Of a DNA stretch of 64,000 nucleotides, positions 17,345 to 25,049 are shown piece after piece. Location: positions 62,001-126,000 of the forward strand of contig JAEZIO010000072.1 of assembly GCA_023436615.1 (NCBI GenBank). Direction: 5' to 3'. The position numbers were made by a program, and so were the translations under genes. Each line of letters starts with the position of its first letter. Position 1 is the first letter of the stretch. The notes under the pieces were generated by a model. That model searched no databases. It was not told where the DNA came from and saw nothing but the letters and a program-made list of their open reading frames with translations. Source of the stretch: Pseudomonadota bacterium (GTDB lineage Bacteria > Pseudomonadota > Alphaproteobacteria > Sphingomonadales > Sphingomonadaceae).

Positions 17345-17998
17345 TTGACCGTCATCATCATCCTCGCGCTGGTCGCATTGTTCATCGGGCTTCGCCTCTA
17401 CAGCGTGCTGGGCGAGCGCACGGGCCATGAGCAGCAGCCGATCCTCAAGCCCGCCGATCCGGATGCGCGAGTCGAGCGACCCGCCGCTCCGCTGTCGCCA
17501 GCACCGCAGCCCGCAGCCGACCCGAACGACCTTGCTTACCTTCCAACGGCCGGACCGGGCGTCCGCGCGCTTCTCGCCGCCGACTCCTCGTTCGACGTCG
17601 CCCGGTTCCTGGAAGGCGCCCAGGCCGCCTATCGGATGATCCTCGAGGCGTTCTGGAGCGGCGACCTCGCCAAGCTTCGCCCGCACGTCGACGATAATGT
17701 CTACCAGGCGTTCGCCTCTTCGGTCGAACAGCGCAACAAGGAAGGGCTCGTCCTCGATAATCGGCTGGTGACGATCGAGCAGGCCGTGATTTCCGCGACG
17801 ACGCTCGAGCAGACCGTAGCCTTCGTCACCGTACGCTTTGAAGCTGACATAGCGGCCGTGACTCGCAACAAGGACGGCGAAGTCGTCGCCGGCGCAATGA
17901 GCGATGCGGTCCAGACGCGCGATCTCTGGACGTTCCGCCGCGACGTCGCTTCCCGGGACCCGAACTGGCTTCTTGTCGAGACCGACGAGGAAGAGTGA
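17345..17998 (+). CDS. Tim44-like domain membrane protein (TimA-like)
   Basis: Tim44/TimA family, an alphaproteobacterial inner-membrane protein related to the mitochondrial import component Tim44. I place the start at TTG (17345-17347), giving 217 aa with an immediate N-terminal helix (TVIIILALVALFIGLRLYS) and the family-typical RTGHEQQP after it. A Pro-rich linker leads to the C-terminal Tim44-like fold from about residue 80 (LEAFWSGDLAKLRPHV, VRFEADI, VQTRDLWTFRRD). The reading frame is open upstream but that part has no family resemblance. The stop overlaps mltA (GTGA). Confidence 0.85.
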   Translation: MTVIIILALVALFIGLRLYSVLGERTGHEQQPILKPADPDARVERPAAPLSPAPQPAADPNDLAYLPTAGPGVRALLAADSSFDVARFLEGAQAAYRMILEAFWSGDLAKLRPHVDDNVYQAFASSVEQRNKEGLVLDNRLVTIEQAVISATTLEQTVAFVTVRFEADIAAVTRNKDGEVVAGAMSDAVQTRDLWTFRRDVASRDPNWLLVETDEEE

Positions 17999-19176
17999 GG
18001 ATCGGTCTTAGAGGGTTAGCCCTCGCTTCCTTCGCCTTGCTCGCAGCCTGCGTCAGCAGGCCGGCACAGCCGCCCGTGGTTCAGCCGCCGCCCACACAGC
18101 CCGCGCCTCCGACACAGCCGGCGCCGCCGCCACCGCCGGCCAATGCGCTAGAGGCGGGAATTGCCATTTCTGCCCCGGCGGCCGTCCCGGAAGCCGACGC
18201 TGCCGAAGCGCTCGCCGCCTTTCGGATCAGCTGCGGTTCGGTCAGCAGGCGGGCGGACAAGTCCGGGCTTGCCGATCCCGCGGACTGGGCGCCTGTGTGC
18301 GCGCAGGCTGCGCTGGTGCCGGCAGGGGGCGCCTCAGCCTTCTTCCAGACCGCGTTCGACTGGGTCCGCGTCGGTGATGGCAAGGCGTTCGCGACAGGCT
18401 ATTTCGAGCCCGAGATCGCCGCGTCGCCAGTGCCGGCGCCGGGGTATGCGATCCCGATCTATCGCACGCCGCCTGACCTGACCCGCTGTGTGCTTCCTGA
18501 TGGGAAGACGGGCAGGGGCCGCATCGATGAGCGCGGCCAGTGCGTCTATTATCACTCCCGCACGGACATCGAGCAGGGGGTGCTCGCGAACAAGGGGCTA
18601 GAAATTGCGTGGGCGGCCGACCCGGTCGAACTGTTCTTCCTGCACATCCAGGGCTCGGGGCGCTTGCGCTATCCCGACGGCACAGTCGCCCGGATCGGCT
18701 ACGACAACCAGAACGGCCGCGAGTATGTCGCCATCGGCAAGCTGCTCCGGGACCGCGGAATCCTCCCGGCGGGCGGCACGTCGATGCAGGCCATTGTCGC
18801 ATGGATGCGGGCCAACCCCGCGGAGGCCATCGAGCTCATGCGAGCCAATCCCTCCTATATCTTCTTCAAGCAGTTGACCGGCCCCGGGCCGCTTGGAGCA
18901 ATGGGGCTTCCTGTGACTCCGCATGCGAGCGTTGCCGCTGATCCCAATTTCATACCTCTGGGTGCGCCGGTGCTGCTGGCGGTCGACCGTCCGGAAGCCT
19001 GGGGCCTCTGGGTCGCGCAGGATACGGGCGGAGCGATCAAAGGCCCGAATCGCGTCGACACCTTCTGGGGCGCGGGCGAGCAGGCGCGTCACATTGCCGG
19101 CGGGATGGCCGCGAAAGGCCAGGCCCTGATCCTGATTCCGAAGGGCGCGGCCGCGCGTGCGCTCGCTAAGCGCTGA
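17995..19176 (+). CDS. mltA: Membrane-bound lytic murein transglycosylase A
   Basis: Outer-membrane lipoprotein that cleaves peptidoglycan glycan strands to 1,6-anhydro products. GTG start; signal with lipobox LLAAC (C19), then a Pro-rich linker (about 24-48). The MltA domain shows GYFEPEI, FFLHIQGSGRL, GYDNQNGREYVAIG and GIPPGGTSMQ-like segment, followed by the 3D domain with LFIQQDTGGAIKG-like text seen here as VAQDTGGAIKGPNRVD with catalytic-type aspartates. 393 aa. Coupled to the Tim44-like gene upstream and overlapping smr by 20 bases. Confidence 0.94.
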   Translation: MRIGLRGLALASFALLAACVSRPAQPPVVQPPPTQPAPPTQPAPPPPPANALEAGIAISAPAAVPEADAAEALAAFRISCGSVSRRADKSGLADPADWAPVCAQAALVPAGGASAFFQTAFDWVRVGDGKAFATGYFEPEIAASPVPAPGYAIPIYRTPPDLTRCVLPDGKTGRGRIDERGQCVYYHSRTDIEQGVLANKGLEIAWAADPVELFFLHIQGSGRLRYPDGTVARIGYDNQNGREYVAIGKLLRDRGILPAGGTSMQAIVAWMRANPAEAIELMRANPSYIFFKQLTGPGPLGAMGLPVTPHASVAADPNFIPLGAPVLLAVDRPEAWGLWVAQDTGGAIKGPNRVDTFWGAGEQARHIAGGMAAKGQALILIPKGAAARALAKR

Positions 19177-19699
19177 GGAGAAGGAACTCTGGGATCGGGT
19201 TGCGGCCACTATCCGGCCGCTGTCGCGCGAGCCGGCCGACTCGCTCTCGTCAGCAAAGCAGTCCAACCCCCGGCCGAAGGTGCCGCGCGCTGCGGCCGGT
19301 CCCGCGCCTCCGCAGGGCGCACGGCCGCGCAGCTCGTCCCCAGGCGGCACGCTCGATTCCACCTGGGACCGGCGTTTGCGCGGCGGCAAGCTCGAGCCCG
19401 ACCGCGTGCTCGATTTGCATGGGCTGACACTGGACCAGGCCTGGACCGCAATCGACCGAGCGCTCGAACGGGCGGTTGCATCGGATGAGCGGGTGTTGCT
19501 CCTGATCACCGGCCACGCGCGCCCGGGCGAACCGCCAGTCCAACGCGGGAAGATCCGCGCCGCTGTGCACGATTGGCTCGCCGCCTCGCGGCATGCCGGC
19601 GCCATCATCGCGGTTCGGGGCGCCCACCGCCGGCACGGCGGGGGCGGGAGCCTCTATATTATTTTGCGGCGAAGCTGGGCCAAATCCACGGTTTCTTAA
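19157..19699 (+). CDS. Smr-domain protein
   Basis: Small MutS-related (Smr) domain protein, probably a DNA/RNA nuclease-like protein; the cellular role is not established. 180 aa from a GTG inside the end of mltA. The first half is disordered, Pro/Arg-rich. The Smr domain begins near residue 83 with VLDLHGLTLDQAW, followed by LLITGHARPGE, GKIRAAVHDWL and GSLYIILRR. The mltA-smr pairing after a Tim44-like gene recurs in alphaproteobacteria. The overlap with mltA suggests coupled translation. Confidence 0.85.
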   Translation: MRSLSAEEKELWDRVAATIRPLSREPADSLSSAKQSNPRPKVPRAAAGPAPPQGARPRSSSPGGTLDSTWDRRLRGGKLEPDRVLDLHGLTLDQAWTAIDRALERAVASDERVLLLITGHARPGEPPVQRGKIRAAVHDWLAASRHAGAIIAVRGAHRRHGGGGSLYIILRRSWAKSTVS

Positions 19700-19719
19700 C
19701 CCTGTCAATTTAACCGAAA
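19690..19719 (+). promoter_or_regulatory. Repeated TTAACC motif upstream of the GGDEF-EAL gene
   Basis: Two direct copies of TTAACC (19696 and 19710, 14-base period), enclosed by an inverted repeat GGTTTC/GAAACC. TTAACC is the core of CtrA half-sites, so a cell-cycle regulator may bind here. The first copy overlaps the smr stop codon. Confidence 0.35.
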
Positions 19720-19761
19720 CCCCGAGGCGGAACCAGACCGCCGGACGGGGCGCAATCACCG

Positions 19762-21450
19762 ATGCAAGCAGGCACGGCCCAGAAGATCAGCAACGCGATC
19801 CTTTCGGGCGCGGCTGGCGTGGCCTCCTTCATCTTTTCGTTGAGCGCGCTCCTCTACATCACGGAGCTCAACGAGAAGATCGTCGCCGCCCTGGTCGCAG
19901 GCGCTTTTTGCTTGCTTATCAGCTACATAGCCTCCGAACGGCCGAACAGCGAAAGTGCGCGGGCACTTGCGGCTCTCGGCGACCGCCTGCTCGCGGTCGA
20001 GGATGGCGATCTGGTCTCGCCGGCACCGCCGATCGTTCGCGAGGTGATGCCCAAGGTCGCCGCAGCGGTCGACACGCTGTTCGCGGAAGTGCGCGCGTCG
20101 ATCGAGAATGCGCACGCGCTCGGCATGTACGATCCGGTGACTTCGCTGCCGAACCGCCTTCATTTCCGATCGGAAGCCGACAAGATGCTCGGAGACGTTC
20201 CGGCCAAATCCCGGGCGGCGATGCTGTTCGTCGACCTCGACAGGTTCAAGAACGTCAACGACAGCCTCGGGCACGCTCGAGGCGACCAGCTGTTGATCAT
20301 GGTCGCGAACCGTCTTCGGGTCGTGGTGACGGCGGAACTCAGCGAGACGATCGCCAAACGCCCGCTGCTCGCTCGTCTCGCCGGAGACGAATTCACCATC
20401 TTCTTTCCGCAGGTCGATTGCGTCGACGAGGTCGAGAGGGTCGCCCGCCGGGTTGCCCTAGCCATTGCCGAACCCTTCGAACTCTACGGCCACAGCGTCG
20501 ATATCGGCGCATCCGTCGGCGTGTCGGTCAGCCCCGATCACGGCAAGAGCATCGAATCCCTGATGCGGGCGGCGGATATTGCCATGTACCAGGCGAAGTC
20601 GCGCGGCGGCGGCCAGCATTGCCTGTTCAATGACGCGCTGGCGGCCGAGCATCACCAGAAGATCGAGACCGAAAAGGCGCTGACGGAGGCGGTCCAGCGC
20701 GGCGAGTTCCAGCTTGCGCTGCAGCCCCAGCTGAGCCTGGTCACGGGCGAAATCGTCGGTGCCGAGGCGCTGCTGCGATGGAATCACCCGCGCGAAGGCC
20801 TGCGGATGCCGACGACTTTCATCCCGGTCGCGGAGCGGACCGGGCTCGTCGCGGAAATCGGCGAGTGGGTGCTCGGCGAGGTGGCGCTGCTGCTTGGCGG
20901 CTGGCACCGCGACGGCTTCGACCATCGGCTGGCCTTCAACGTAAGCCCGCGCCAGCTCGACCGCGCGGATTTCTTCACCCGCCTGCGCCAGACGTTCGCC
21001 GACCAGAACGTCCCTTTGTCGATGGTCGAGCTCGAGTTCACCGAAAGCGCGGCGATGGAAGCCAGCGAAGCCGTGCTCGCCGAGATTGCGGCACTGCGCG
21101 ACGATGGCGCCACGATCGCGATCGACGATTTCGGCACCGGCTATTCAAACCTCGCGCGGCTCCGCTCGATGCCGCTCGACCGCGTCAAGCTGGATCCGTC
21201 GCTGATCTCGGAGATCGAGAATTCCGAAAAGGCGCGAGTAATCGTTCAAGCCGTCGTCCAGCTGATCAAAGGCGTTGGCGCCGAGATCGTCGCGGAAGCG
21301 GTGGAAAACAGCGCGCAGGCGGACCTCCTGCGCGCCATGGGGTGTCACACGGTGCAGGGTTTCGTCTTCGGTGAACCCATGTTCGAACAGGAATACCGCG
21401 CTTGGGTCAGCCACTCGCGCGGCAGCTCGAGCGCTCAGTCGGTCGCGTAG
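19762..21450 (+). CDS. Membrane GGDEF-EAL cyclic-di-GMP protein
   Basis: 562 aa. Two N-terminal transmembrane helices (about 11-33 and 39-57), then a coiled linker, a GGDEF domain (about 122-290) and an EAL domain (about 300-550). The diguanylate-cyclase signature is AGDEF (207-211) rather than GGDEF, with FVDLDRFKNVND upstream. The inhibitory RxxD site is not present at its usual place. The EAL domain keeps GAEALLRW, TESAAMEAS, DDFGTGYSNLARL and the late EAVE glutamate, so phosphodiesterase activity is likely; cyclase activity is uncertain. Confidence 0.92.
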   Translation: MQAGTAQKISNAILSGAAGVASFIFSLSALLYITELNEKIVAALVAGAFCLLISYIASERPNSESARALAALGDRLLAVEDGDLVSPAPPIVREVMPKVAAAVDTLFAEVRASIENAHALGMYDPVTSLPNRLHFRSEADKMLGDVPAKSRAAMLFVDLDRFKNVNDSLGHARGDQLLIMVANRLRVVVTAELSETIAKRPLLARLAGDEFTIFFPQVDCVDEVERVARRVALAIAEPFELYGHSVDIGASVGVSVSPDHGKSIESLMRAADIAMYQAKSRGGGQHCLFNDALAAEHHQKIETEKALTEAVQRGEFQLALQPQLSLVTGEIVGAEALLRWNHPREGLRMPTTFIPVAERTGLVAEIGEWVLGEVALLLGGWHRDGFDHRLAFNVSPRQLDRADFFTRLRQTFADQNVPLSMVELEFTESAAMEASEAVLAEIAALRDDGATIAIDDFGTGYSNLARLRSMPLDRVKLDPSLISEIENSEKARVIVQAVVQLIKGVGAEIVAEAVENSAQADLLRAMGCHTVQGFVFGEPMFEQEYRAWVSHSRGSSSAQSVA

Positions 21451-21521
21451 CTGCGTTTCGCGGCCGCCGACTTCCCCGCCCTGGATTTCCCTGTCGAGAA
21501 TCCTGCTGACTTCAGCTACTT

Positions 21522-22100
21522 ATGGAGCCGCCCGCACTTTGGATGCAGCGCTTCATGCTCGGGACACCGCAAACGCCAACATCAGACGAGCCGGCCGCAA
21601 TCACGGACACCGCGCCGTGCGTCGGGTGCGGGCTGTGCTGCGATGGAACGCTGTACGAAAGAGCACGCGCCGAGCGCTACGAGGAAGAACGCCTGGTGCA
21701 ATGCGGCCTCAAAGTCTCGAACGACAGCGGGCAGGGCTATTTCGGACTTCCCTGTCACTTCTTCGAAAGCGGCCGATGCGGCATATATGATGACCGTTTC
21801 ACGAAGTGCCGCACGTTCCGCTGCAAGCTGCTGCGTGGCTATCAGTCCGGCACCATCTCGCGCAGCGAAGCGATGGAAAAAGTGCGGCACGCAATGGCAT
21901 TGCGTTCGGCCGTCGAGGCCGAGGAGCCCTCGGCGGTGCAGGTTGCCGAGCGCAAGTCTCTTCGCTCCGAGCTGGGCAAGACCCGCCGCCGCCCGGCGCT
22001 CCTGCTGAAGCTAATGGCACTCGATTATTATCTGGACAGGCACTTCCGGAACAAGAACCCGCAGGTCGTGCAGGACGCCTCGGCGCCATCCCGCGATTGA
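21522..22100 (+). CDS. YkgJ-family cysteine-cluster protein
   Basis: 192 aa. Carries a CxxCxxCC cluster (CVGCGLCCDG, about residues 33-42) followed by more cysteines at PCHFFESGRCGIYD and KCRTFRCKLL, the pattern of the YkgJ zinc- or iron-chelating domain family. The molecular role is unknown. Methionines at positions 1, 8 and 12 are all possible starts and no clear ribosome site distinguishes them. Convergent with dapE, 3 bases apart. Confidence 0.8.
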   Translation: MEPPALWMQRFMLGTPQTPTSDEPAAITDTAPCVGCGLCCDGTLYERARAERYEEERLVQCGLKVSNDSGQGYFGLPCHFFESGRCGIYDDRFTKCRTFRCKLLRGYQSGTISRSEAMEKVRHAMALRSAVEAEEPSAVQVAERKSLRSELGKTRRRPALLLKLMALDYYLDRHFRNKNPQVVQDASAPSRD

Positions 22101-22103
22101 CCC

Positions 22104-23234
22104 CTAGCCGACCAGTTTCTCCAAGATTCGCCGGTAGATCCCGGCGAGGGCTCGAATGTCCGCGATCGCGGCGCTCTCATGAACCTTGTGCATCGTCGCA
22201 TTGGGGAGGCCGAAATCGACCACGGGGCATAGCTCGATCAGGAAGCGGCCGTCGGACGTGCCGCCGCTCGTCGACAGCTCGGTGTCGATGCCGGTCTCCT
22301 CGCGGATCGCCTCGACCACCACGTCGTACAGCGGGCCCGGCGGCGTCAGGAAGGCTTCGCCGGAGATGCGCGCCCGCACCGTCGCGCCTGGAGCCTCGCG
22401 AGCGGCGATCTCCTCCACCATCCGGACAAGGTCGGCGCCCTTGTGCAGGTTGTTGAAGCGGATGTTGAGCTGCGCAGTGGCCGAGCCGGGGATCACGTTA
22501 CTCGCATGGGTCGGCGTATCGACGCCCGTGAACTCGAGGCTCGACGGCGGGAACGCGTCGGTTCCGTCGTCGAGGTGGATGGCGTCCAGCGCTGCGATCA
22601 CCCGCGCCAGCGGCGGAACGGGGTTGGTTGTGCGGTGCGGGTAGGCGACGTGGCCCTGTACGCCGGGAACGTCGATCCACATGTTCACCGATCCGCGCCG
22701 CCCGATCTTCACGGTGTCGCCGAGCCGGTCGACGGAGGTCGGCTCGCCGATCAGGATCATGTCGGGACGGATGTTCCGCTCGGTAAGCCAGTCGATGATT
22801 CGCGGCGTGCCGTAGGTCGCATAGCCCTCTTCGTCGCCGGTGATCATGAACGACAGGGTGCCGCGCCGCTGCTCGATTTGGGAAACCGCTGCGACGAACG
22901 CCGCGACAGCGCTCTTCATGTCATTGGCCCCGCGGCCGACGAGCACCCCGTCCTGAACGGTGCCGCCGAACGGATCGCAGCCCCATCCCTCGCCGGCGGG
23001 CACCACGTCGAGATGGCCGGCAAATCCGAAGTGCGGCGAGCCTTCGCCTCGAGAAGCGACGAGATTTTCGGTCGGGCCGTCCGGCGCTTCTCCCATTACC
23101 CACCGCTGCACGCTGAACCCCAGCGATTGCAGCTCGCGGCCGAGCAGGTCGAAGACTTCGCCGCTTGCCGGCGTCACGCTTGGGCATCGGATCAGCTCGC
23201 GGGCGAGCTCTACCGGGTCGATTGAAGCGGCCAT
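22104..23234 (-). CDS. dapE: Succinyl-diaminopimelate desuccinylase
   Basis: M20 metallo-aminoacylase family enzyme that forms LL-diaminopimelate from the succinylated intermediate, for lysine and peptidoglycan. 376 aa. Di-zinc ligands and catalytic acids are visible: H74 and D76 in FAGHLDVVP, D105 in GRGANDMKS, E135/E136 in TGDEEGYA, and a late histidine in KVHESAAIAD. SGGTSDGRF is the family signature near the C-terminus. Divergent from the cupin gene across 48 bases. Confidence 0.96.
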   Translation of the reverse strand: MAASIDPVELARELIRCPSVTPASGEVFDLLGRELQSLGFSVQRWVMGEAPDGPTENLVASRGEGSPHFGFAGHLDVVPAGEGWGCDPFGGTVQDGVLVGRGANDMKSAVAAFVAAVSQIEQRRGTLSFMITGDEEGYATYGTPRIIDWLTERNIRPDMILIGEPTSVDRLGDTVKIGRRGSVNMWIDVPGVQGHVAYPHRTTNPVPPLARVIAALDAIHLDDGTDAFPPSSLEFTGVDTPTHASNVIPGSATAQLNIRFNNLHKGADLVRMVEEIAAREAPGATVRARISGEAFLTPPGPLYDVVVEAIREETGIDTELSTSGGTSDGRFLIELCPVVDFGLPNATMHKVHESAAIADIRALAGIYRRILEKLVG

Positions 23235-23282
23235 GGCCAGCGACTAGCAAGCACCTCGCACATTGCACAGGGGAGGGCGCCC

Positions 23283-23729
23283 ATGCCCAAGCTGGACCTT
23301 GAAAGCATCGAGCTGACGAACCGTACCGGCTACCCGGCCCCGTTCGACAAGGACGTCGCCGGGCGCTGGTACCGGCGCCTCGCCCCCGCCGCGGGAATCA
23401 CGCAGTTCGGGGTCAGCCACGTGACGTTGAAGCCCGGCGCCTGGTCGTCGCAGCGCCACTGGCACGATGAGGAGGACGAGTTTCTCGTCATGCTATCGGG
23501 CGAGGCGGTGCTGGTGGACGATGCTGGACCGGCCATCCTGCGCGCCGGCGATTGCGCCGCCTTTCCGGCCGGAGTGAAGAACGGCCATCACTTGCGGAAC
23601 GAAAGCGGTGAAGATTGCACATTCGTCGTCGTCGGAAGCGGCGCGGGCGGCACAGGCGGCTATTCCGACATCGACATGATGTGGACGGCCGATGATCGCT
23701 ACGTTCACAAGGACGGAACGCCTTACTGA
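23283..23729 (+). CDS. Cupin-domain protein
   Basis: 148 aa, single double-stranded beta-helix cupin. Motif 1 appears as RHWHDEEDEFLVMLSGE (metal-type His/His/Glu) and motif 2 as GDCAAFPAGVKNGHHL. The partner histidine is present, so a metal site is likely. The function is unknown; related proteins are annotated simply as cupins. It stands alone, convergent with the GST gene with a 4-base gap. Confidence 0.8.
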   Translation: MPKLDLESIELTNRTGYPAPFDKDVAGRWYRRLAPAAGITQFGVSHVTLKPGAWSSQRHWHDEEDEFLVMLSGEAVLVDDAGPAILRAGDCAAFPAGVKNGHHLRNESGEDCTFVVVGSGAGGTGGYSDIDMMWTADDRYVHKDGTPY

Positions 23730-23733
23730 GCCG

Positions 23734-24402
23734 TCAGGCGGCTTCGTTCTCGTACGCGTCGATAACCCAGGGCTCGTCCTGCGCCTTGTCGATCCACTCG
23801 CTCACGTCCGGGTGCGACAGCACCGACTTCATGTAGAGTGCGGCGAACGGCGGCACCGGAACTCCATAGGTGATGAAGCGCGTGACGACCGGCGCGTACA
23901 TGATGTCGGCGGCGCACCATTCGCCGAACAGGAACTCGCCTGTGCCGCCGAAGCGGGCTCGTGCCTGCGCCCACAATTGCATGATCCGGTCGATTTCCTC
24001 CCGGACGGCGTCAGACAGGTCGATCGGCGAATAGCTACGCCTGACGTTCATCGGCAAATCCCGGCGAAGGTTCGCGAAGCTCGAATGCATCTCGGCAGCC
24101 ATCGACCGGGCCATTCCGCGGGCCGACTCATCGGCCGGCCAGAACCGGTCGCGGCCGACGCGATCGGCGAGAAACTCGACGATGGCCAGGCTGTCCCACA
24201 CGACGCAATCCCCGTCCCACAGGATCGGCACCTTGCCGAGCGAAGGCGCGAACTCGTCCCCTTCGCGGGTTTTGTCCCACTCTGCGTCGAACAGCGGGAC
24301 CACATATTCCTCGAACTCTTGCCCAGACTGCCGGCAGGCGAGCCAGCCGCGCATCGACCAGCTGGAATAGGCCCGGTTGCCGATGATGAGCTTGAGCAAC
24401 AC
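23734..24402 (-). CDS. Glutathione S-transferase family protein
   Basis: 222 aa. N-terminal thioredoxin-like domain with the early catalytic serine region NRAYSSWSMRGW and the cis-proline motif GKVPIL, followed by the ExxAI-type VWDSLAIVEFL and a helical C-terminal domain (GEWCAADIMYAPVVTRF). The substrate is unknown. The start lies 8 bases after the engB stop on the same strand, so it may be the distal gene of the rpmH-engB operon. Confidence 0.88.
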   Translation of the reverse strand: MLLKLIIGNRAYSSWSMRGWLACRQSGQEFEEYVVPLFDAEWDKTREGDEFAPSLGKVPILWDGDCVVWDSLAIVEFLADRVGRDRFWPADESARGMARSMAAEMHSSFANLRRDLPMNVRRSYSPIDLSDAVREEIDRIMQLWAQARARFGGTGEFLFGEWCAADIMYAPVVTRFITYGVPVPPFAALYMKSVLSHPDVSEWIDKAQDEPWVIDAYENEAA

Positions 24403-24410
24403 TGCTCTCC

Positions 24411-25049
24411 TTAGTTGATTGAGGCTTCGAGGATCGCCGTACGCAACTCCGCGATCCCGGCGCCGGTTTCACTCGAGGTCGAGAAGATCGCCGGATGTGC
24501 GGCGGGATGCTTCGCGGCTTCCGCGCAGAGCGCCTCATATGTCGATCCGAGCGCCGAGGGCTTCACCTTGTCTGCCTTGGTGAGCACGAGGTGATAGCTC
24601 ACCGCAGCGGAGTCGAGCATCTCCATCACGTCCCGGTCGACCGGCTTCGGCCCGTGGCGCGCGTCGATGAGTAGCAGCGCCCGCTTCAACACCTGCCGGC
24701 CGCGCAGATAGTCGTTCACCAAAAAGCGCCATTTCTTGACCATGTCCGGCGGCGCCTCGGCGAAGCCGTAGCCGGGCATGTCGACGAGCCGCAGCCGGAG
24801 CGGATTGCCGACGTCGAAGATATTGAGCTCCTGCGTACGTCCGGGCGTGTTCGATGTGCGCGCCAGCGCCTTGCGGTTCGTCAGCGCGTTCAGGAGCGAG
24901 CTTTTGCCGACGTTCGAGCGGCCCGCGAAAGCGATCTCGGCAACTCGCGGGTCCGGCAGGAACTTGAGCTCAGGAGCCGACTTCAGGAACTGGATCGGCC
25001 CGGCGAAGAGCTTCCGGGCTTCCTCGGCGAGATCGGGCTCCTCGGCCAT
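24411..25049 (-). CDS. engB: Ribosome-biogenesis GTPase EngB/YihA
   Basis: Essential TrmE-Era-EngA-EngB-Septin-like GTPase involved in 50S assembly. 212 aa from the ATG at 25047-25049, overlapping the yidC stop by one base (TGATG). G1 is GRSNVGKSSL, G3 is DMPGYGFA, G4 is TKADK, and G5-like text is FSTSSETG. The open frame extends upstream into yidC but that part is out of frame with any family sequence. Confidence 0.96.
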   Translation of the reverse strand: MAEEPDLAEEARKLFAGPIQFLKSAPELKFLPDPRVAEIAFAGRSNVGKSSLLNALTNRKALARTSNTPGRTQELNIFDVGNPLRLRLVDMPGYGFAEAPPDMVKKWRFLVNDYLRGRQVLKRALLLIDARHGPKPVDRDVMEMLDSAAVSYHLVLTKADKVKPSALGSTYEALCAEAAKHPAAHPAIFSTSSETGAGIAELRTAILEASIN

